A DNA stretch of 64,000 nucleotides from Porticoccaceae bacterium (GCA_018069525.1 JAGPUQ010000002.1:124001-188000); one strand, 5' to 3'. Counted from the stretch's first letter, positions 18,033 to 29,411 are shown. Notes: generated from the sequence alone by a model not told the origin. A program made the numbers and translations.

Positions 18033-18509
18033 ATGGACCTAGCTATGACGGATATCTTTGAAGCACCAGAAAACGAAATTGAGGATACGGCGGAAAAACT
18101 GTTCTTCCGCCTGTATCAGGCTTGCAATATCTCTGTGCGGCGGGTCGGCAATATTTTAACTGAATACAATATGAGTGCCCAACAGTTTTCGGTACTGGGT
18201 TCGCTGGGTCGTACCGGGTTTGAGTCTGGCCTTACCGTTAACGAGATGGTTGAGTACTTGATGGTGAGTCGGCAGAGCCTGAACGGCGTGTTAAATCGCA
18301 TGGAAAAGGCCGGTTACATTAAACGTTCGGTGAACCCGGATGATCAACGTTCTCGCAAAATCACACTTTGTCCGCTGGGTCGCGAAGTGCTTGACCAGGT
18401 GCGGCCGCGCTTGCAGGCTTTCTATCAGCAGAGCCTGATCGACATGTCCGAAGAAAAGCGACTGGACAGCATTGATAGCCTTAACTTCCTGATTCAACGG
18501 ATGAAATAG
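18033..18509 (+). CDS. badR: MarR family regulator of the alicyclic-acid operon (BadR-like)
   Basis: This 158-residue protein has a MarR winged helix: helix-turn-helix SAQQFSVLGSLGR to LMVSRQSLNGVLNRMEKAGYI (about 50-100), then the wing with NPDDQRSRKITL. It is divergent from aliB–badI–badH. In Rhodopseudomonas the MarR protein BadR represses badH and responds to 2-ketocyclohexanecarboxyl-CoA, as I recall; the arrangement here suggests the same job. The BadR name rests on context, the MarR family on sequence. A second Met (codon 5) is an alternative start; neither has a clear ribosome site. Confidence 0.7.
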   Translation: MDLAMTDIFEAPENEIEDTAEKLFFRLYQACNISVRRVGNILTEYNMSAQQFSVLGSLGRTGFESGLTVNEMVEYLMVSRQSLNGVLNRMEKAGYIKRSVNPDDQRSRKITLCPLGREVLDQVRPRLQAFYQQSLIDMSEEKRLDSIDSLNFLIQRMK

Positions 18510-18613
18510 TTTTACTTTAGTGTTGATGGTGAGTCCGCTGCCTGTTTTAGACTTTATTGTGGACAATCGATGAAGACAAATCAGAGCTCTAGTCCCAAAT
18601 TTCTCAAGTGCTT

Positions 18614-19111
18614 ATGAATTCTCCCCTTGAACCGGAGTATCGGGTGCCCGCTCAGGATGAAGACCTCGAGTGGATGCAGCGCGCGTTGAGCCTGGCCCGG
18701 CAAGCCGAGCGGGAAGGCGAAGTGCCGGTCGGTGCAGTCATAGTTGATGACGGTGAGCTATTAGCCGAAGGTTGGAATAGCCCTCTTGGCGGACACGATC
18801 CCACCAATCACGCTGAAATTGTGGCTTTGCGCAAAGCCGCAGCGCATCGGCAGAATTATCGTTTACCCGGTGCGACTTTATACGTGACCCTGGAGCCCTG
18901 CATCATGTGTGTCGGCGCGATGATCCACGCGCGTATTGAACGCTTGGTGTTTGCCGCCACGGAACCCAGAGCGGGCGCGGTGGTGAGTCAGTTGTCCTTG
19001 TTGGAAGAGGGATTTTTTAATCACCGCATACGCTGGACCGAGGGCGTGTTAAAAGACCCTTGCGGGAGTTTGCTAAGTGATTTTTTCAAAGCTAAGCGAG
19101 CCGCTCGATGA
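18614..19111 (+). CDS. tadA: tRNA(adenine34) deaminase
   Basis: This 165-residue zinc deaminase converts A34 to inosine in tRNA-Arg(ACG). Zinc-site motifs are His-Ala-Glu (H66, E68 in TNHAEIVAL) and Pro-Cys-X-X-Cys (C96, C99 in LEPCIMCVGAM). Length fits E. coli TadA (167). ATG 18614 is chosen over GTG 18608; neither has a strong ribosome site. It is followed by convergent mltF and then purL, the usual order in related genomes. Confidence 0.95.
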   Translation: MNSPLEPEYRVPAQDEDLEWMQRALSLARQAEREGEVPVGAVIVDDGELLAEGWNSPLGGHDPTNHAEIVALRKAAAHRQNYRLPGATLYVTLEPCIMCVGAMIHARIERLVFAATEPRAGAVVSQLSLLEEGFFNHRIRWTEGVLKDPCGSLLSDFFKAKRAAR

Positions 19112-19179
19112 GTAACGGGCAACGATAACGATTGTGCCAGGGAGAGGCAGCTATATGCCTTTACTATTACGGTTCGACG

Positions 19180-20637
19180 TTATAAAGAGGACAGGTTGGG
19201 CGGGCGCCAGTCGCTATCGATAGCATCTAGCTCTGCCTGTAGCATCCGCGCCTGCTCCTGACTGTGCCAGCGTAAAATGGTGCGAAAATGCCGAATATTC
19301 CGCACATAATTGACCGGCTCGTTACCGCGCGCAAAACCGTGGCGTACGGTTTCGTAGTATTTACGTTGACGTAATAGTGGCAGGTAGCGCTGCACGGTTT
19401 CCCAGTGATTGAAGTCGGCGCCATCCCGCTGTGCCAGCACTCGAGCATCTTCAACGTGGCCCAGGCCGACGTTGTAGGAGGCGAGGGCAAACCAGGTGCG
19501 ATCCGGCTCTACAATCGATTTCGGGAGGCGTTTCTTTAAGCTCAAATAGTATTCTGCACCTCCACGCAAACTTTGCATGGGGTCGAGTAGATTGGCTACG
19601 CCGACTTCGCGCGCCGTATCCTGGGTCAGCATCATCAGGCCGCGCACGCCGGTGGGCGAGGTTGCGAGGGGGTTCCAGTGGGACTCCTGATAAGCGATGG
19701 CGGCGAGTAAATACCACTCCATATTGTATTGTTCCGCAGTAAGGCGAAACAAATCTTCGTAGACGGGCAGGCGTTTATTGACTCGGCTAATAAATAATTG
19801 TGAGCCACCGATGCTAAAGGCGTCCGTGGGGCTGTAAAAACGTTCTTTCAGGCGTTCTAACTGCCCACTGCTACTGTATTCGTCGAGGAATTCATTGGCC
19901 ACCACAACCAGGCTATCGTCGATATGTTGAGGGAAAGCCCAGGCGATGGGTTGGGGTTCAGAGAGGTGAAACGCTGAGCGGGCGTAGGGATAAATGCTGC
20001 GATTAATGCTAAAGGCGCTGGAGTCAATCACGGCGTAATCAGCCTGACCACTGTGGACCAACTGCATAAGGCCGAGCATTTCGGTGTTATCGAGGCTTTC
20101 CCAGCTTAACTCGGGATACTGTGTTTGCTTCAGGGTTTTTAATGTACTTTCGTGGGAGCTGCCGGCCATCACCACCAGACGATCTTCTGGATTAATGTCC
20201 ACGATACTTTTGGGCTTGGTTTTGCCGCGTTGATAAATTAAAGTTTGCCGAACCTGATCATAGGGCACGGAAAAGCGCAGCCACGCGGAGCGATCATTGG
20301 TCACTGTCAGATTGGCGGCAGCAAAACTGGCCTGAGGGCCGGTGAGAGTAAATAAAACGGCGTTTAAATCTCGACCGACGCTTACGTCGAGCTCTACGCC
20401 CAAGTATTCGGCAAAGGCCTTCGCCAGCAGGTATTCAAAGCCGTCTGCGCCGCGTGCACTCTCATAATAAGTAGTCGGACCCTCGAGCGTCGTCATGCGC
20501 AATACACCCTGGGACATCACGCGCTCTAGAGAAGTGCTGGATATACTGGCCACAAGCGTAATCGACAAGCCGATTATCGCGGTCGCCATGACCGCTCGGA
20601 TTGCCATTTGCCGGAATTTGACTTGCCATAGTTGCAT
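19180..20637 (-). CDS. mltF: Membrane-bound lytic murein transglycosylase F
   Basis: This 485-residue protein has an N-terminal hydrophobic segment (about 10-32), then a periplasmic amino-acid-binding-protein-like regulatory domain (about 40-275). A C-terminal SLT domain carries AIAYQESHWNPLA with the catalytic Glu and TGVRGLMMLTQDTA. This two-domain order defines MltF; the E. coli protein has about 518 residues. It cleaves peptidoglycan glycan strands and is allosterically controlled by muropeptides. It is divergent from purL with a 237-bp gap. Confidence 0.93.
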   Translation of the reverse strand: MQLWQVKFRQMAIRAVMATAIIGLSITLVASISSTSLERVMSQGVLRMTTLEGPTTYYESARGADGFEYLLAKAFAEYLGVELDVSVGRDLNAVLFTLTGPQASFAAANLTVTNDRSAWLRFSVPYDQVRQTLIYQRGKTKPKSIVDINPEDRLVVMAGSSHESTLKTLKQTQYPELSWESLDNTEMLGLMQLVHSGQADYAVIDSSAFSINRSIYPYARSAFHLSEPQPIAWAFPQHIDDSLVVVANEFLDEYSSSGQLERLKERFYSPTDAFSIGGSQLFISRVNKRLPVYEDLFRLTAEQYNMEWYLLAAIAYQESHWNPLATSPTGVRGLMMLTQDTAREVGVANLLDPMQSLRGGAEYYLSLKKRLPKSIVEPDRTWFALASYNVGLGHVEDARVLAQRDGADFNHWETVQRYLPLLRQRKYYETVRHGFARGNEPVNYVRNIRHFRTILRWHSQEQARMLQAELDAIDSDWRPPNLSSL

Positions 20638-20874
20638 AGGTCACAGCTGTTCGGTGTTTGTCCTGTACTCAGACTATGGTGTGCTTACGATGGTTTCAAC
20701 TAAAAACACCTAATTATTCGACGAAACTAGCAAAAATTGCGATAAATCAAATGCTTGTGCAATATCTAGGCTAGTTAAGCCTACGATTACGCCGATGTTT
20801 AATGCTTTCTATAGCGCTTTTTTGCAGTAGAATGGCGGCCTTATTCCCTTTCACCACCTTAGCGAGTTCTTTGC

Positions 20875-23800
20875 ATGCTGATTTTGCCAGGGGCACCGGC
20901 GCTGTCGGCCTTTCGTACGAAAAAGTTAATAACCCTAGTTTCCAGTAAAATTGCCGCTAATGTCGACATAATTGCCGAATTTGTGCACTTTGTTGATCTT
21001 GATGCTGAACTGAATCAGGCTCAGCAGAGCACGCTTGAGGAGTTATTGCACTACGGGCCAACATTCGATGCCAGCCTGTCTGGTGGTACCAGGCGCCACG
21101 AAGAAAGGCTGGAGCAGGGCTATCAACTGTTTTTAGTGACGCCCCGGCCCGGCACCATCTCGCCCTGGTCGAGCAAGGCTACGGATATTGCCCACAATGC
21201 TGGTTTGGGCGGAGTTAAACGGCTTGAACGCGGTGTGGCCTACTACCTTAAATGTGATTCTGCAGGTGACCTGGGCGCTGATCTTACCGTGCGCAATGAC
21301 ATTGCTCAGCTATTACACGATCGCATGGTCGAGGTGGTGTTTGACCGACTCGACGCAGCCGAACAATTATTTGTGCAGGAAACTTCCCGGCCTCTGGTTC
21401 GTATCCCCATGCTTGCCGAGGGTCGCAGTGCTTTGGCGCGCGCCAATACGGAGCTAGGCCTGGCCCTGGCCGAAGATGAAATAGATTATCTGCTAACTAG
21501 CTTTACCGCGCTCGGCCGCGACCCGGCGGACATTGAGCTAATGATGTTTGCGCAAGCCAATTCGGAACACTGCCGCCATAAAATTTTTAACGCCAGTTGG
21601 ACGGTGGCGGGGCTTGAGCAGGATCGTTCCCTGTTCGACATGATTAAGCATACCTACAAAGAAAATGGCGATAACGTGCTGTCTGCTTATTCGGATAATG
21701 CGGCGGTGATTGTGGGCAGCGAGGCCGGTCGGTTTTTCCCCGACCCTGACAGTGGCGAATATACCGCGCACCAGGAGCCGGTACATCTGTTAATGAAAGT
21801 GGAAACTCATAATCATCCTACTGCGATTGCACCGTTTGCCGGTGCGGGCACCGGTTCTGGCGGTGAAATCCGCGATGAGGGTGCCGTGGGTCGCGGCTCC
21901 AAACCCAAAGTCGGTTTGAGTGGCTTCAGCGTGTCGAATTTGCGTATCCCCGGTTTTGAGCAACCCTGGGAAGATGACTACGGCAAGCCGGATCGGATTG
22001 TTTCTGCACTGGATATTATGCTCGATGGCCCCATCGGTGGTGCAGCCTTCAATAACGAATTTGGCCGACCCAATTTATGCGGATATTTTCGCAGCTTTGA
22101 GTTGAGTCACGGTGGTGAACGTCGGGGTTATCACAAGCCCATAATGATTGCCGGTGGCTACGGCAATATTCGCGAGTCCCATGTCGACAAACCTACCTTT
22201 GCGCCAGGGCATAAGTTGATCGCGCTCGGCGGCCCGGCCATGTTGATTGGTTTGGGTGGTGGCGCGGCCTCGTCGATGGCTTCGGGTTCCAGTGCGGAGG
22301 ATCTGGATTTTGCTTCTGTTCAGCGTCAGAACCCGGAAATTGAGCGCCGCTGTCAGGAAGTGATTGATCGCTGCTGGGCCTTCGGCGACGACAATCCCAT
22401 AGCCTTTATTCACGACGTCGGCGCGGGTGGCTTGTCCAATGCTTTTCCAGAATTGGTTAAAGACGGCGGTTGTGGCGGTGACTTTCAATTGCGTGATGTA
22501 CCCAACGACGAACCCGGTATGTCGCCTCTAGAAATATGGTGTAACGAAGCTCAGGAGCGCTATGTGCTCGCCGTGACTCCCGAGCAATTACCGCGCTTTA
22601 CAGCGATATGTGAGCGCGAGCGCTGCCCCTTTGCGGTTGTCGGCGAAGCCACCGAGCAGCAGCAACTCCGTGTCCACGATCGGGATGCGGCCGAGCAACC
22701 GGTAGACCTACCGCTATCGGTACTATTCGGCAAGCCGCCGAAAATGCATAGAATTGCCGAAGTTAAAAATGCTGACACGCAGCCCTTTGATGCTCAGGGC
22801 ATCGAGATCGACGAAAGCATAGCCCGAGTCCTGGCTCATCCCGCAGTCGCCAGTAAAAGTTTTTTAATTACTATCGGCGATCGCTCGATTACCGGTACGG
22901 TGGTACGGGATCAAATGGTGGGACCGTGGCAAATTCCCGTGGCCGATTACGCAATGACCACAGTGGCGTTCGATACCTATGCCGGAGAAGCCATGTCCAT
23001 GGGCGAACGTACGCCCCTGGCGCTACTCAATGCGCCTGCATCGGGACGTATGGCGATTGGTGAAGCGCTGACTAATATTGCGGCGGTTCCCATTGGTGCG
23101 ATTAATAATATTAAATTATCCGCCAACTGGATGTGTGCTGCGGGACACCCGGGTGAAGACGAGAAACTCTTCCGTACCGTCGAAGCCGTCGGTATGGAGT
23201 TATGCCCGGCTTTGGGGATTACTATCCCGGTGGGTAAGGACTCTATGTCGATGCGCACCGCCTGGCAAAACCAGGGCGAAGACAAAGCGGTTACCGGGCC
23301 GATGTCATTAATTATTTCTGCATTTTCTCCGGTTACCGATGTACGGCAGGCGGTGACGCCGCAACTTAATACTGAGCTAGGCGCAACAGAGTTGTTGCTG
23401 ATCGATTTAGGCGCAGGCAAAAATCGCCTGGGTGGCTCGATACTCGCTCAGGTCTACAGCCAGTACGGCGACGAGGTGCCGGATGTGGATAGCGCTGAAC
23501 GCTTGCGTGGCTTTTTTGATGCGGTGCAAGGCTGCATTATGGCGGATCATTTGTTGGCCTATCACGATCGTTCCGACGGCGGTTTGTTGACCACGCTGGC
23601 AGAAATGAGTTTTGCTGGCCACTGTGGTTTGAGTATCGAATTGCCCGAGACCAGTGATCGTCTCGGCAGTTTATTTTGTGAAGAACTCGGCGCGGTGATA
23701 CAGGTTGCCGATGAACACCTTGAGCAAGTGCTGGCGCGTTTTTCGGCAGCGGGCTTAGGCGAATGCGTGCATCGTATCGGTACGCCAAATAATAGTAGCG

Positions 23801-24801
23801 ATCAGCTGGTGATTTCCTGTGGCGGAGAGATTGTTGTTAACAAGAGTCGCACTGAGCTTCAACAGCGCTGGGCCGAAACCAGTTATCGCCTGCAAGCCTT
23901 GCGCGACAATAGTGATTGCGCGCAACAGGAGTTCGATAGCATTGCCGAAGACGATCCCGGTTTATCTGTGGCGCTCACCTTTGATGTATCCGAGGATGTG
24001 GCCGCGCCGTTTATTGGGCGGGGCATCCGACCTCCCATCGCGATTCTCCGCGAGCAAGGTGTTAATGGTCAAATCGAAATGGCCGCAGCTTTTGATCGAG
24101 CAGGCTTTAGTGCCATCGATGTACATATGAGCGATATTTTATCGGGGCGAATCAGTCTTGCTGAGTTTTCGGGTCTCGCGGCTTGCGGCGGGTTTTCCTA
24201 CGGCGATGTTCTGGGCGCGGGTGAGGGCTGGGCGAAAACTATTTTGTATAACCCCCGCGCACGAGATGAATTCGAGGCTTACTTTACTCGACCTGACACC
24301 TTTACCCTGGGGGTTTGTAACGGTTGCCAAATGTTGTCGAGCCTGAAAGGCTTGATTCCCGGCAGTGATCACTGGCCGCGCTTTGTACGTAATACCTCAG
24401 AGCAATTCGAGGCTCGCGTCGCCCTGGTTACGATTGAATCATCTCCCTCTATTTTGTTAGAGGGTATGGCGGGCTCGGTATTACCGGTCGCTGTGGCTCA
24501 CGGCGAAGGGCGGGCGGAATTTCGCGATCAGTTACATCGAGACAGTACGCACAGCTCGGGCCTAGTTGCGTTGCGCTATGTGGATAATCATCACCGCGTT
24601 AGCGAACGCTATCCGGCAAACCCGAATGGCTCGCCGCTGGGGGTTTCCGGGCTTAGCAGTGTCGATGGTCGCGTCACCATTATGATGCCCCATCCGGAGC
24701 GCGTATTTCGAGCAGTGACTAATTCCTGGAAACCGAATGAGTGGGAGGAGGACGGAGCCTGGTTACGTATGTTCCGCAATGCGCGAACCTCCCTTAACTA
24801 A
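20875..24801 (+). CDS. purL: Phosphoribosylformylglycinamidine synthase, large form
   Basis: This 1308-residue single-chain enzyme performs the ATP- and glutamine-dependent fourth step of purine synthesis. The N-terminal PurS-like part begins [18 protein letters not shown]. The synthetase core shows [19 protein letters not shown] and two AIRS-like halves. The C-terminal glutaminase domain has the Cys of [10 protein letters not shown] and later AHGEGRAEF and PHPERVFR. Length matches gammaproteobacterial PurL (about 1295). I see no convincing PurR operator in the 237 bp before it. Confidence 0.97.
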   Translation: MLILPGAPALSAFRTKKLITLVSSKIAANVDIIAEFVHFVDLDAELNQAQQSTLEELLHYGPTFDASLSGGTRRHEERLEQGYQLFLVTPRPGTISPWSSKATDIAHNAGLGGVKRLERGVAYYLKCDSAGDLGADLTVRNDIAQLLHDRMVEVVFDRLDAAEQLFVQETSRPLVRIPMLAEGRSALARANTELGLALAEDEIDYLLTSFTALGRDPADIELMMFAQANSEHCRHKIFNASWTVAGLEQDRSLFDMIKHTYKENGDNVLSAYSDNAAVIVGSEAGRFFPDPDSGEYTAHQEPVHLLMKVETHNHPTAIAPFAGAGTGSGGEIRDEGAVGRGSKPKVGLSGFSVSNLRIPGFEQPWEDDYGKPDRIVSALDIMLDGPIGGAAFNNEFGRPNLCGYFRSFELSHGGERRGYHKPIMIAGGYGNIRESHVDKPTFAPGHKLIALGGPAMLIGLGGGAASSMASGSSAEDLDFASVQRQNPEIERRCQEVIDRCWAFGDDNPIAFIHDVGAGGLSNAFPELVKDGGCGGDFQLRDVPNDEPGMSPLEIWCNEAQERYVLAVTPEQLPRFTAICERERCPFAVVGEATEQQQLRVHDRDAAEQPVDLPLSVLFGKPPKMHRIAEVKNADTQPFDAQGIEIDESIARVLAHPAVASKSFLITIGDRSITGTVVRDQMVGPWQIPVADYAMTTVAFDTYAGEAMSMGERTPLALLNAPASGRMAIGEALTNIAAVPIGAINNIKLSANWMCAAGHPGEDEKLFRTVEAVGMELCPALGITIPVGKDSMSMRTAWQNQGEDKAVTGPMSLIISAFSPVTDVRQAVTPQLNTELGATELLLIDLGAGKNRLGGSILAQVYSQYGDEVPDVDSAERLRGFFDAVQGCIMADHLLAYHDRSDGGLLTTLAEMSFAGHCGLSIELPETSDRLGSLFCEELGAVIQVADEHLEQVLARFSAAGLGECVHRIGTPNNSSDQLVISCGGEIVVNKSRTELQQRWAETSYRLQALRDNSDCAQQEFDSIAEDDPGLSVALTFDVSEDVAAPFIGRGIRPPIAILREQGVNGQIEMAAAFDRAGFSAIDVHMSDILSGRISLAEFSGLAACGGFSYGDVLGAGEGWAKTILYNPRARDEFEAYFTRPDTFTLGVCNGCQMLSSLKGLIPGSDHWPRFVRNTSEQFEARVALVTIESSPSILLEGMAGSVLPVAVAHGEGRAEFRDQLHRDSTHSSGLVALRYVDNHHRVSERYPANPNGSPLGVSGLSSVDGRVTIMMPHPERVFRAVTNSWKPNEWEEDGAWLRMFRNARTSLN

Positions 24802-24887
24802 AGTGGCTGTAGTAGCTCTCAATCAATCAATAGCGTTATTAATTAATACATATCTTTAACTAAAACAAGGTTTGGGAAAAACACCTA

Positions 24888-25742
24888 ATGAACGAACATA
24901 TTGTCGATGTAACACTGGAAAATGCCCAGCAGATATTGATCGAAGAATCCGCGAAGCGTTTAGTGCTCGTAGATTTTTGGGCCGATTGGTGTGCGCCCTG
25001 TAAAGCGCTGATGCCGATACTTGAAAAATTGGCCGAGGAATATAAAGGCCAGTTTTTACTGGCCAAAGTAAATGCCGATCAGCAACCCGATATCTCGGCG
25101 CAGTTTGGTGTGCGCAGTTTACCGTCGATTATTATGATGAAAGATGGTCAGCCCGTTGATGGCTTTCAGGGCGCTTTGCCCGAAACTGAAATTCGCGCCA
25201 AGCTCGACCTCTTGCTACCTAAAATTTGGGATGCGCTAATGGCGTCCGCTCAGGAAAAAATGGCGGCGGGGGACTTTGATGGCGCTTTACCCGATTTAAA
25301 CGACGCTTATACGCAGTCTGCTCAAGACAGTGGTATTGGTCTTGCTCTAGCCCAAACCCTGTTACAGGTTAATCGTTGCGATCAAGCAGAAACCGTACTA
25401 AAAAATATTTCCCTTGCTGAACAGGATGCATATTACGAACAATTAATGGCCCAGCTGGAGTTGAAGCGCGAAGCGTCGAAATCGCCAGAAATTATTGAGT
25501 TGGAGCGACAGCTCAGCGAAGATCCAGACAATACCGAAGCTGCCTACCAACTCGCACTTCAGTACAGCCAGAATCATAACTACCAGGATGCCCTGGAGTT
25601 ATTGCTTGGGATATTGCAGCGCGACAAAGATGCTAAGGGCGGTGAAGTTAAGCAAGGGTTTTTGGATGTGTTGGCGGCTCTGGGCAAGGGCGATCCGGTG
25701 GCCGTGCAATACCAGCGCAAGTTTTTTAATATATTGCACTAA
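24888..25742 (+). CDS. cnoX: Thioredoxin-TPR co-chaperone (CnoX/YbbN)
   Basis: This 284-residue protein has an N-terminal thioredoxin domain with Trp-Cys-Ala-Pro-Cys (C35, C38) and SLPSIIMM around the cis-Pro, then TPR-like helical repeats from about residue 115. It is the YbbN/CnoX architecture: a holdase that protects chlorine-stressed proteins and delivers them to GroEL. E. coli CnoX lacks the full CxxC pair; here an intact pair suggests oxidoreductase activity as well. The gene lies 86 nt after purL. Confidence 0.88.
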   Translation: MNEHIVDVTLENAQQILIEESAKRLVLVDFWADWCAPCKALMPILEKLAEEYKGQFLLAKVNADQQPDISAQFGVRSLPSIIMMKDGQPVDGFQGALPETEIRAKLDLLLPKIWDALMASAQEKMAAGDFDGALPDLNDAYTQSAQDSGIGLALAQTLLQVNRCDQAETVLKNISLAEQDAYYEQLMAQLELKREASKSPEIIELERQLSEDPDNTEAAYQLALQYSQNHNYQDALELLLGILQRDKDAKGGEVKQGFLDVLAALGKGDPVAVQYQRKFFNILH

Positions 25743-25779
25743 CCTGTAAATAGACTTGTATAGATCGGAATATAACTAA

Positions 25780-26091
25780 GTGTATAAATTATGCTTTTAC
25801 GTTCCCGAATCGGCGCTTGAGTTAGTCAAGGGCGCGGTGTTTGATGCCGGAGCAGGGTGTGTAGGTAATTACGAGCACTGTTGCTGGCAAGTTCTGGGCG
25901 AAGGCCAGTTCCGACCATTACCCGGTAGTAATCCGCATATTGGTTCTGCTAATCAACTTGAAGCTGTCCCCGAATATAGAGTTGAGCTGGTGTGCGATGA
26001 TCAACATATCGACGCTGCCGTCACCGCTCTAAAGAAGTCTCATCCCTACGAAACTCCTGCGTTTGACGTAATCAAACTCATCTCTGTTTAA
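25780..26091 (+). CDS. NIF3-like/YqfO-type small protein
   Basis: This 103-residue protein starts with GTG (25780) and reads MYKLCFYVPESALELVKGAVFDAGAG, then GNYEHCCWQ, GEGQFRPLPGSNP and SHPYETPAFDV. These match the stand-alone domain otherwise inserted in NIF3/YqfO proteins (a PII-like ferredoxin fold), often listed as NGG1p-interacting factor 3-like. No catalytic role is established for the small form. It is 37 nt after cnoX and likely in the same transcript. Confidence 0.8.
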   Translation: MYKLCFYVPESALELVKGAVFDAGAGCVGNYEHCCWQVLGEGQFRPLPGSNPHIGSANQLEAVPEYRVELVCDDQHIDAAVTALKKSHPYETPAFDVIKLISV

Positions 26092-26202
26092 ATATTTTCA
26101 GCTCTCCTTAATTACCTCAAATCAATCAGTTCGCACCAGCAGGCTTTTTAGGTTATTACTAGCCTTATTGATCTATCACATATCCCGGTTTTAGACTTTG
26201 CA

Positions 26203-26228
26203 TTGAAATTGCGGTATTGGCCCCAAAA
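26203..26228 (+). promoter_or_regulatory. Sigma-32 type heat-shock promoter for clpB
   Basis: TTGAAA (26203-26208), a 12-nt spacer and CCCCAAAA (26221-26228) match the RpoH consensus TTGAAA-N11/12-CCCCAT. It lies about 72 nt upstream of the clpB ATG, in a gap free of other genes. Confidence 0.65.
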
Positions 26229-26299
26229 TAGTAGGCATTGCCCAGCATAGTAATGGGCTCCAAATTGTTTTAACTGCAAAGGTGTAACAAGTAAGGCCT

Positions 26300-28876
26300 A
26301 TGAAACAGGAAAAACTAACCAATTCCCTACAGGCGGCGCTGAGCGAGGCGCAGTCAATCGCCATTGGTCGAGATCATACGGCGATTGAGCCAGTGCATGT
26401 GTTAATTGCCATGCTCAATCAAAGTGGCGGTTCGGTACGGCCGATGTTGTCGAATGCCGGTTTTAATGTGGCCGGACTCGAAGGTCAGTTGGAAGCCTTG
26501 TTGCAGGCGCTACCAGAAATCAAAAACCCCAGTGGTGATATTGGTATCTCTCAGGACTTGATGCGTCTGCTCAATCTTGCCGATAAGCGAGCGCAACAGC
26601 AGGGCGACCAATATATTGCTCTGGAAGCGGTGTTGCTGGCGGCCTTTGATGCTGGTGGTGGCGTTGGTGATGCACTGAATAAATTTGGTGAGCGAACTCG
26701 GCTTGAAACTGTAGTAGAAGAAATTCGTGGAGGCGAAACTGTGCAAAACCCCGATGCGGAAGATCAACGTCAGGCGCTGGATAAATACACCATAGACCTT
26801 ACCGAGCGTGCGGCTGAGGGTAAGCTTGACCCGGTGATTGGCCGCGACGACGAAATCCGTCGCACCATTCAGGTGTTACAGCGCCGCACTAAAAATAATC
26901 CGGTATTGATCGGAGAGCCAGGGGTAGGTAAAACCGCGATTGTGGAAGGTCTCGCGCAGCGGATTGTTAACGGTGAGGTTCCGGAAGGTTTAAAAGATAA
27001 AAAAGTACTATCCCTCGATATGGGTTCGTTACTGGCAGGCGCAAAATTCCGAGGAGAATTTGAAGAACGTTTAAAGGCTGTGCTGAGCGAGCTGGATAAG
27101 CAGGAAGGGCGCGTTATTTTGTTTATCGATGAATTACACACCATGGTCGGCGCCGGTAAAGCTGAAGGTGCTATGGATGCAGGCAATATGCTTAAGCCTG
27201 CGCTCGCCCGCGGTGAGTTGCACTGTGTCGGTGCCACTACGCTCGATGAGTATCGTCAATATATCGAAAAAGACGCGGCGCTTGAGCGACGCTTTCAAAA
27301 AATTCAGGTCGATGAGCCCAGCGAAGAGGATACCATTGCCATTTTGCGGGGTTTGAAAGAGCGCTATGAAGTACATCACGGCGTTGATATTACCGATTCA
27401 GCCATTGTTGCTGCGGCAAAGTTATCACAACGTTATATTACTGATCGCCAGTTGCCGGATAAAGCTATTGATCTGATCGATGAGGCCGGTAGCCGTATTC
27501 GTATGGAGATTGATTCCAAGCCAGAAGAAATGGATCGTTTAGATCGACGTTTGATTCAACTTAAAATGGAGCGGGAGGCGGTTAAAAAAGAAAAAGATGA
27601 AGCAGCTAAAAAACGCCTGAAAAAGCTTGAGGAAGATATTGCCGAAATCGAAAAAGAATACGCTGATTTTGAGGAGATTTGGAAATCAGAAAAAGCCTCC
27701 ATGCAAGACGCCAATCAAATTAAAAGTGATCTTGAGCAAGCCGGGATCGATATGGATGCGGCACGGCGTGCAGGTGATTTAACCAAAATGTCAGAATTAC
27801 AGTACGGTATTATCCCGAAGCTGGAAGAACGCCTGGTCGCTGCTGGTGCGGCGGACGTGCAGGAAAAACAACTGCTACGCAATAAGGTCACCGACGAAGA
27901 AATCGCCGAAGTTGTGTCCAAATGGACGGGTATTCCGGTATCAAAAATGCTGGAAGGTGAGCGCGACAAACTCTTGCGCATGGAAGAATTCTTGCATGCG
28001 CGGGTTATGGGTCAGGATGAGGCCGTAGTCGCGGTGTCCAATGCCGTGCGTCGCTCCCGTGCCGGTTTATCGGATCCGCATCGACCCAATGGCTCATTTT
28101 TGTTTTTAGGCCCAACCGGTGTTGGTAAAACGGAGTTGTGTAAATCCCTGGCTGAATTTTTATTTGATACCGAAGAATCCATGGTGCGCATTGATATGTC
28201 GGAATTTATGGAGAAGCACTCTGTCGCCCGTTTGATTGGTGCACCTCCGGGTTATGTGGGCTACGAGGAGGGTGGTTATCTCACCGAAGCGGTACGGCGA
28301 AAACCTTACTCCGTATTGTTGTTGGATGAAGTCGAAAAAGCCCATCCCGATGTCTTTAATATCTTGCTGCAAGTGCTAGATGATGGTCGTTTAACCGACG
28401 GGCAAGGTCGTACAGTGGACTTCCGTAATACCGTGGTAGTGATGACCTCGAACCTGGGTTCTGACCTGATTCAAAACCTGGCTAGTGAAAATGACTACGA
28501 TAAAATGAAAGCTGCGGTGATGGGAGTTGTCGGCACGCACTTTCGCCCCGAGTTTATTAATCGAATCGACGAGGTGGTGGTATTTCATCCGCTAACGCGA
28601 GAACAACTTCGCGGTATTGCCGATATTCAAATCGAGCACCTACGTCGTCGTTTGCTAGACCGGGATCTTGGTTTGGAGATGAGTGATGAGGTGATGGAGT
28701 TGCTTTGCGACGCGGGGTTTGATCCGGTTTATGGCGCGCGACCCTTGAAGCGCGCCATTCAGCAGATGATAGAGAACCCTCTGGCCCAGGCAGTATTGGC
28801 AGGCAAGTTTTCGCCTGGGGATACCGTGAAGGCGAAAGTGAGTGAGGGTGCGGTGAGTTTCGAGGTAGGTAAGTAG
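26300..28876 (+). CDS. clpB: ATP-dependent disaggregase ClpB
   Basis: This 858-residue Hsp100 ATPase resolubilises aggregates with DnaK. The N-terminal Clp repeat domain (1-145) is followed by AAA-1 with Walker [10 protein letters not shown] and Walker B FIDELH. The coiled-coil M domain (about 410-525) is rich in Lys/Glu. AAA-2 has [10 protein letters not shown] and [10 protein letters not shown]. Length matches E. coli ClpB (857), and the M domain excludes ClpA and ClpC. Pore-loop and sensor motifs are intact by eye. Confidence 0.97.
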   Translation: MKQEKLTNSLQAALSEAQSIAIGRDHTAIEPVHVLIAMLNQSGGSVRPMLSNAGFNVAGLEGQLEALLQALPEIKNPSGDIGISQDLMRLLNLADKRAQQQGDQYIALEAVLLAAFDAGGGVGDALNKFGERTRLETVVEEIRGGETVQNPDAEDQRQALDKYTIDLTERAAEGKLDPVIGRDDEIRRTIQVLQRRTKNNPVLIGEPGVGKTAIVEGLAQRIVNGEVPEGLKDKKVLSLDMGSLLAGAKFRGEFEERLKAVLSELDKQEGRVILFIDELHTMVGAGKAEGAMDAGNMLKPALARGELHCVGATTLDEYRQYIEKDAALERRFQKIQVDEPSEEDTIAILRGLKERYEVHHGVDITDSAIVAAAKLSQRYITDRQLPDKAIDLIDEAGSRIRMEIDSKPEEMDRLDRRLIQLKMEREAVKKEKDEAAKKRLKKLEEDIAEIEKEYADFEEIWKSEKASMQDANQIKSDLEQAGIDMDAARRAGDLTKMSELQYGIIPKLEERLVAAGAADVQEKQLLRNKVTDEEIAEVVSKWTGIPVSKMLEGERDKLLRMEEFLHARVMGQDEAVVAVSNAVRRSRAGLSDPHRPNGSFLFLGPTGVGKTELCKSLAEFLFDTEESMVRIDMSEFMEKHSVARLIGAPPGYVGYEEGGYLTEAVRRKPYSVLLLDEVEKAHPDVFNILLQVLDDGRLTDGQGRTVDFRNTVVVMTSNLGSDLIQNLASENDYDKMKAAVMGVVGTHFRPEFINRIDEVVVFHPLTREQLRGIADIQIEHLRRRLLDRDLGLEMSDEVMELLCDAGFDPVYGARPLKRAIQQMIENPLAQAVLAGKFSPGDTVKAKVSEGAVSFEVGK

Positions 28877-28916
28877 TTGTCTTTAGTTTCCCAGACGAAA
28901 AGGAATTGTCCAAAAA

Positions 28917-29411
28917 CTATTCGCAAAACTCTTTTACAGCTTGCCTGCTCTCTTCTTTCTGCTTGGCGATTTCTTCTTCAGTGAGGTAGTGGTGTTCATT
29001 AGTTTCTTCATCGATTGTCACTACGCGAGCTCGATTGCTTAATGTGTAGAGGTTTTTTCGAGCTACGTCACAGTTTTCTTTGTCTTGCTTTTCAATGGCA
29101 GCAAGCTCTTTGGGAGTAAGTGCAGCTTTTTCGTCAATGGCTTTCTCCTCCTCACTATCGGCTACTTCTTCTTCGGCATCAGTTGCGCTTGCGGTGTCGT
29201 CTTCCTCGGCTGGTTGGCTTTGTTTCGGCGTTTTTATGGTCAGCGATTCAGTTTGGGCATCAGCATCGGCCGGGGGGCGGACAGAGTAATGAGTAACGCC
29301 TTCAGCATCGACCCACTTGTAAAACTTGCCAGCCCAGGAAGGTGCGGCGCTCAAGGAGAGCGCTAAGAGAGTCAGTATCAGGATGGCAGTTGGCAAGATT
29401 TTTCTGATCAT
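28917..29411 (-). CDS. DUF4124 domain secreted protein
   Basis: This 164-residue protein has a clear signal peptide (cleavage near APSWAG at about 29) followed directly by a DUF4124 domain: KFYKWVDAEGVTHYSVRPP. The middle is Ala/Glu/Asp-rich, low complexity; the C-terminal part has two Cys (C115 region and C163) and a helix with many charged residues. It is probably periplasmic. Function unknown. It converges on clpB with a 40-bp gap. Confidence 0.78.
   Translation of the reverse strand: MIRKILPTAILILTLLALSLSAAPSWAGKFYKWVDAEGVTHYSVRPPADADAQTESLTIKTPKQSQPAEEDDTASATDAEEEVADSEEEKAIDEKAALTPKELAAIEKQDKENCDVARKNLYTLSNRARVVTIDEETNEHHYLTEEEIAKQKEESRQAVKEFCE

Noticed and set aside
20638-20874. PurR operator before purL
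   Set aside because: I looked for a GCAAACGTTTGC-like dyad and saw only weak, asymmetric matches.
22075-22488. 137-codon minus-strand frame within purL
   Set aside because: It is a shadow of the conserved purL core with no ribosome site or homology.
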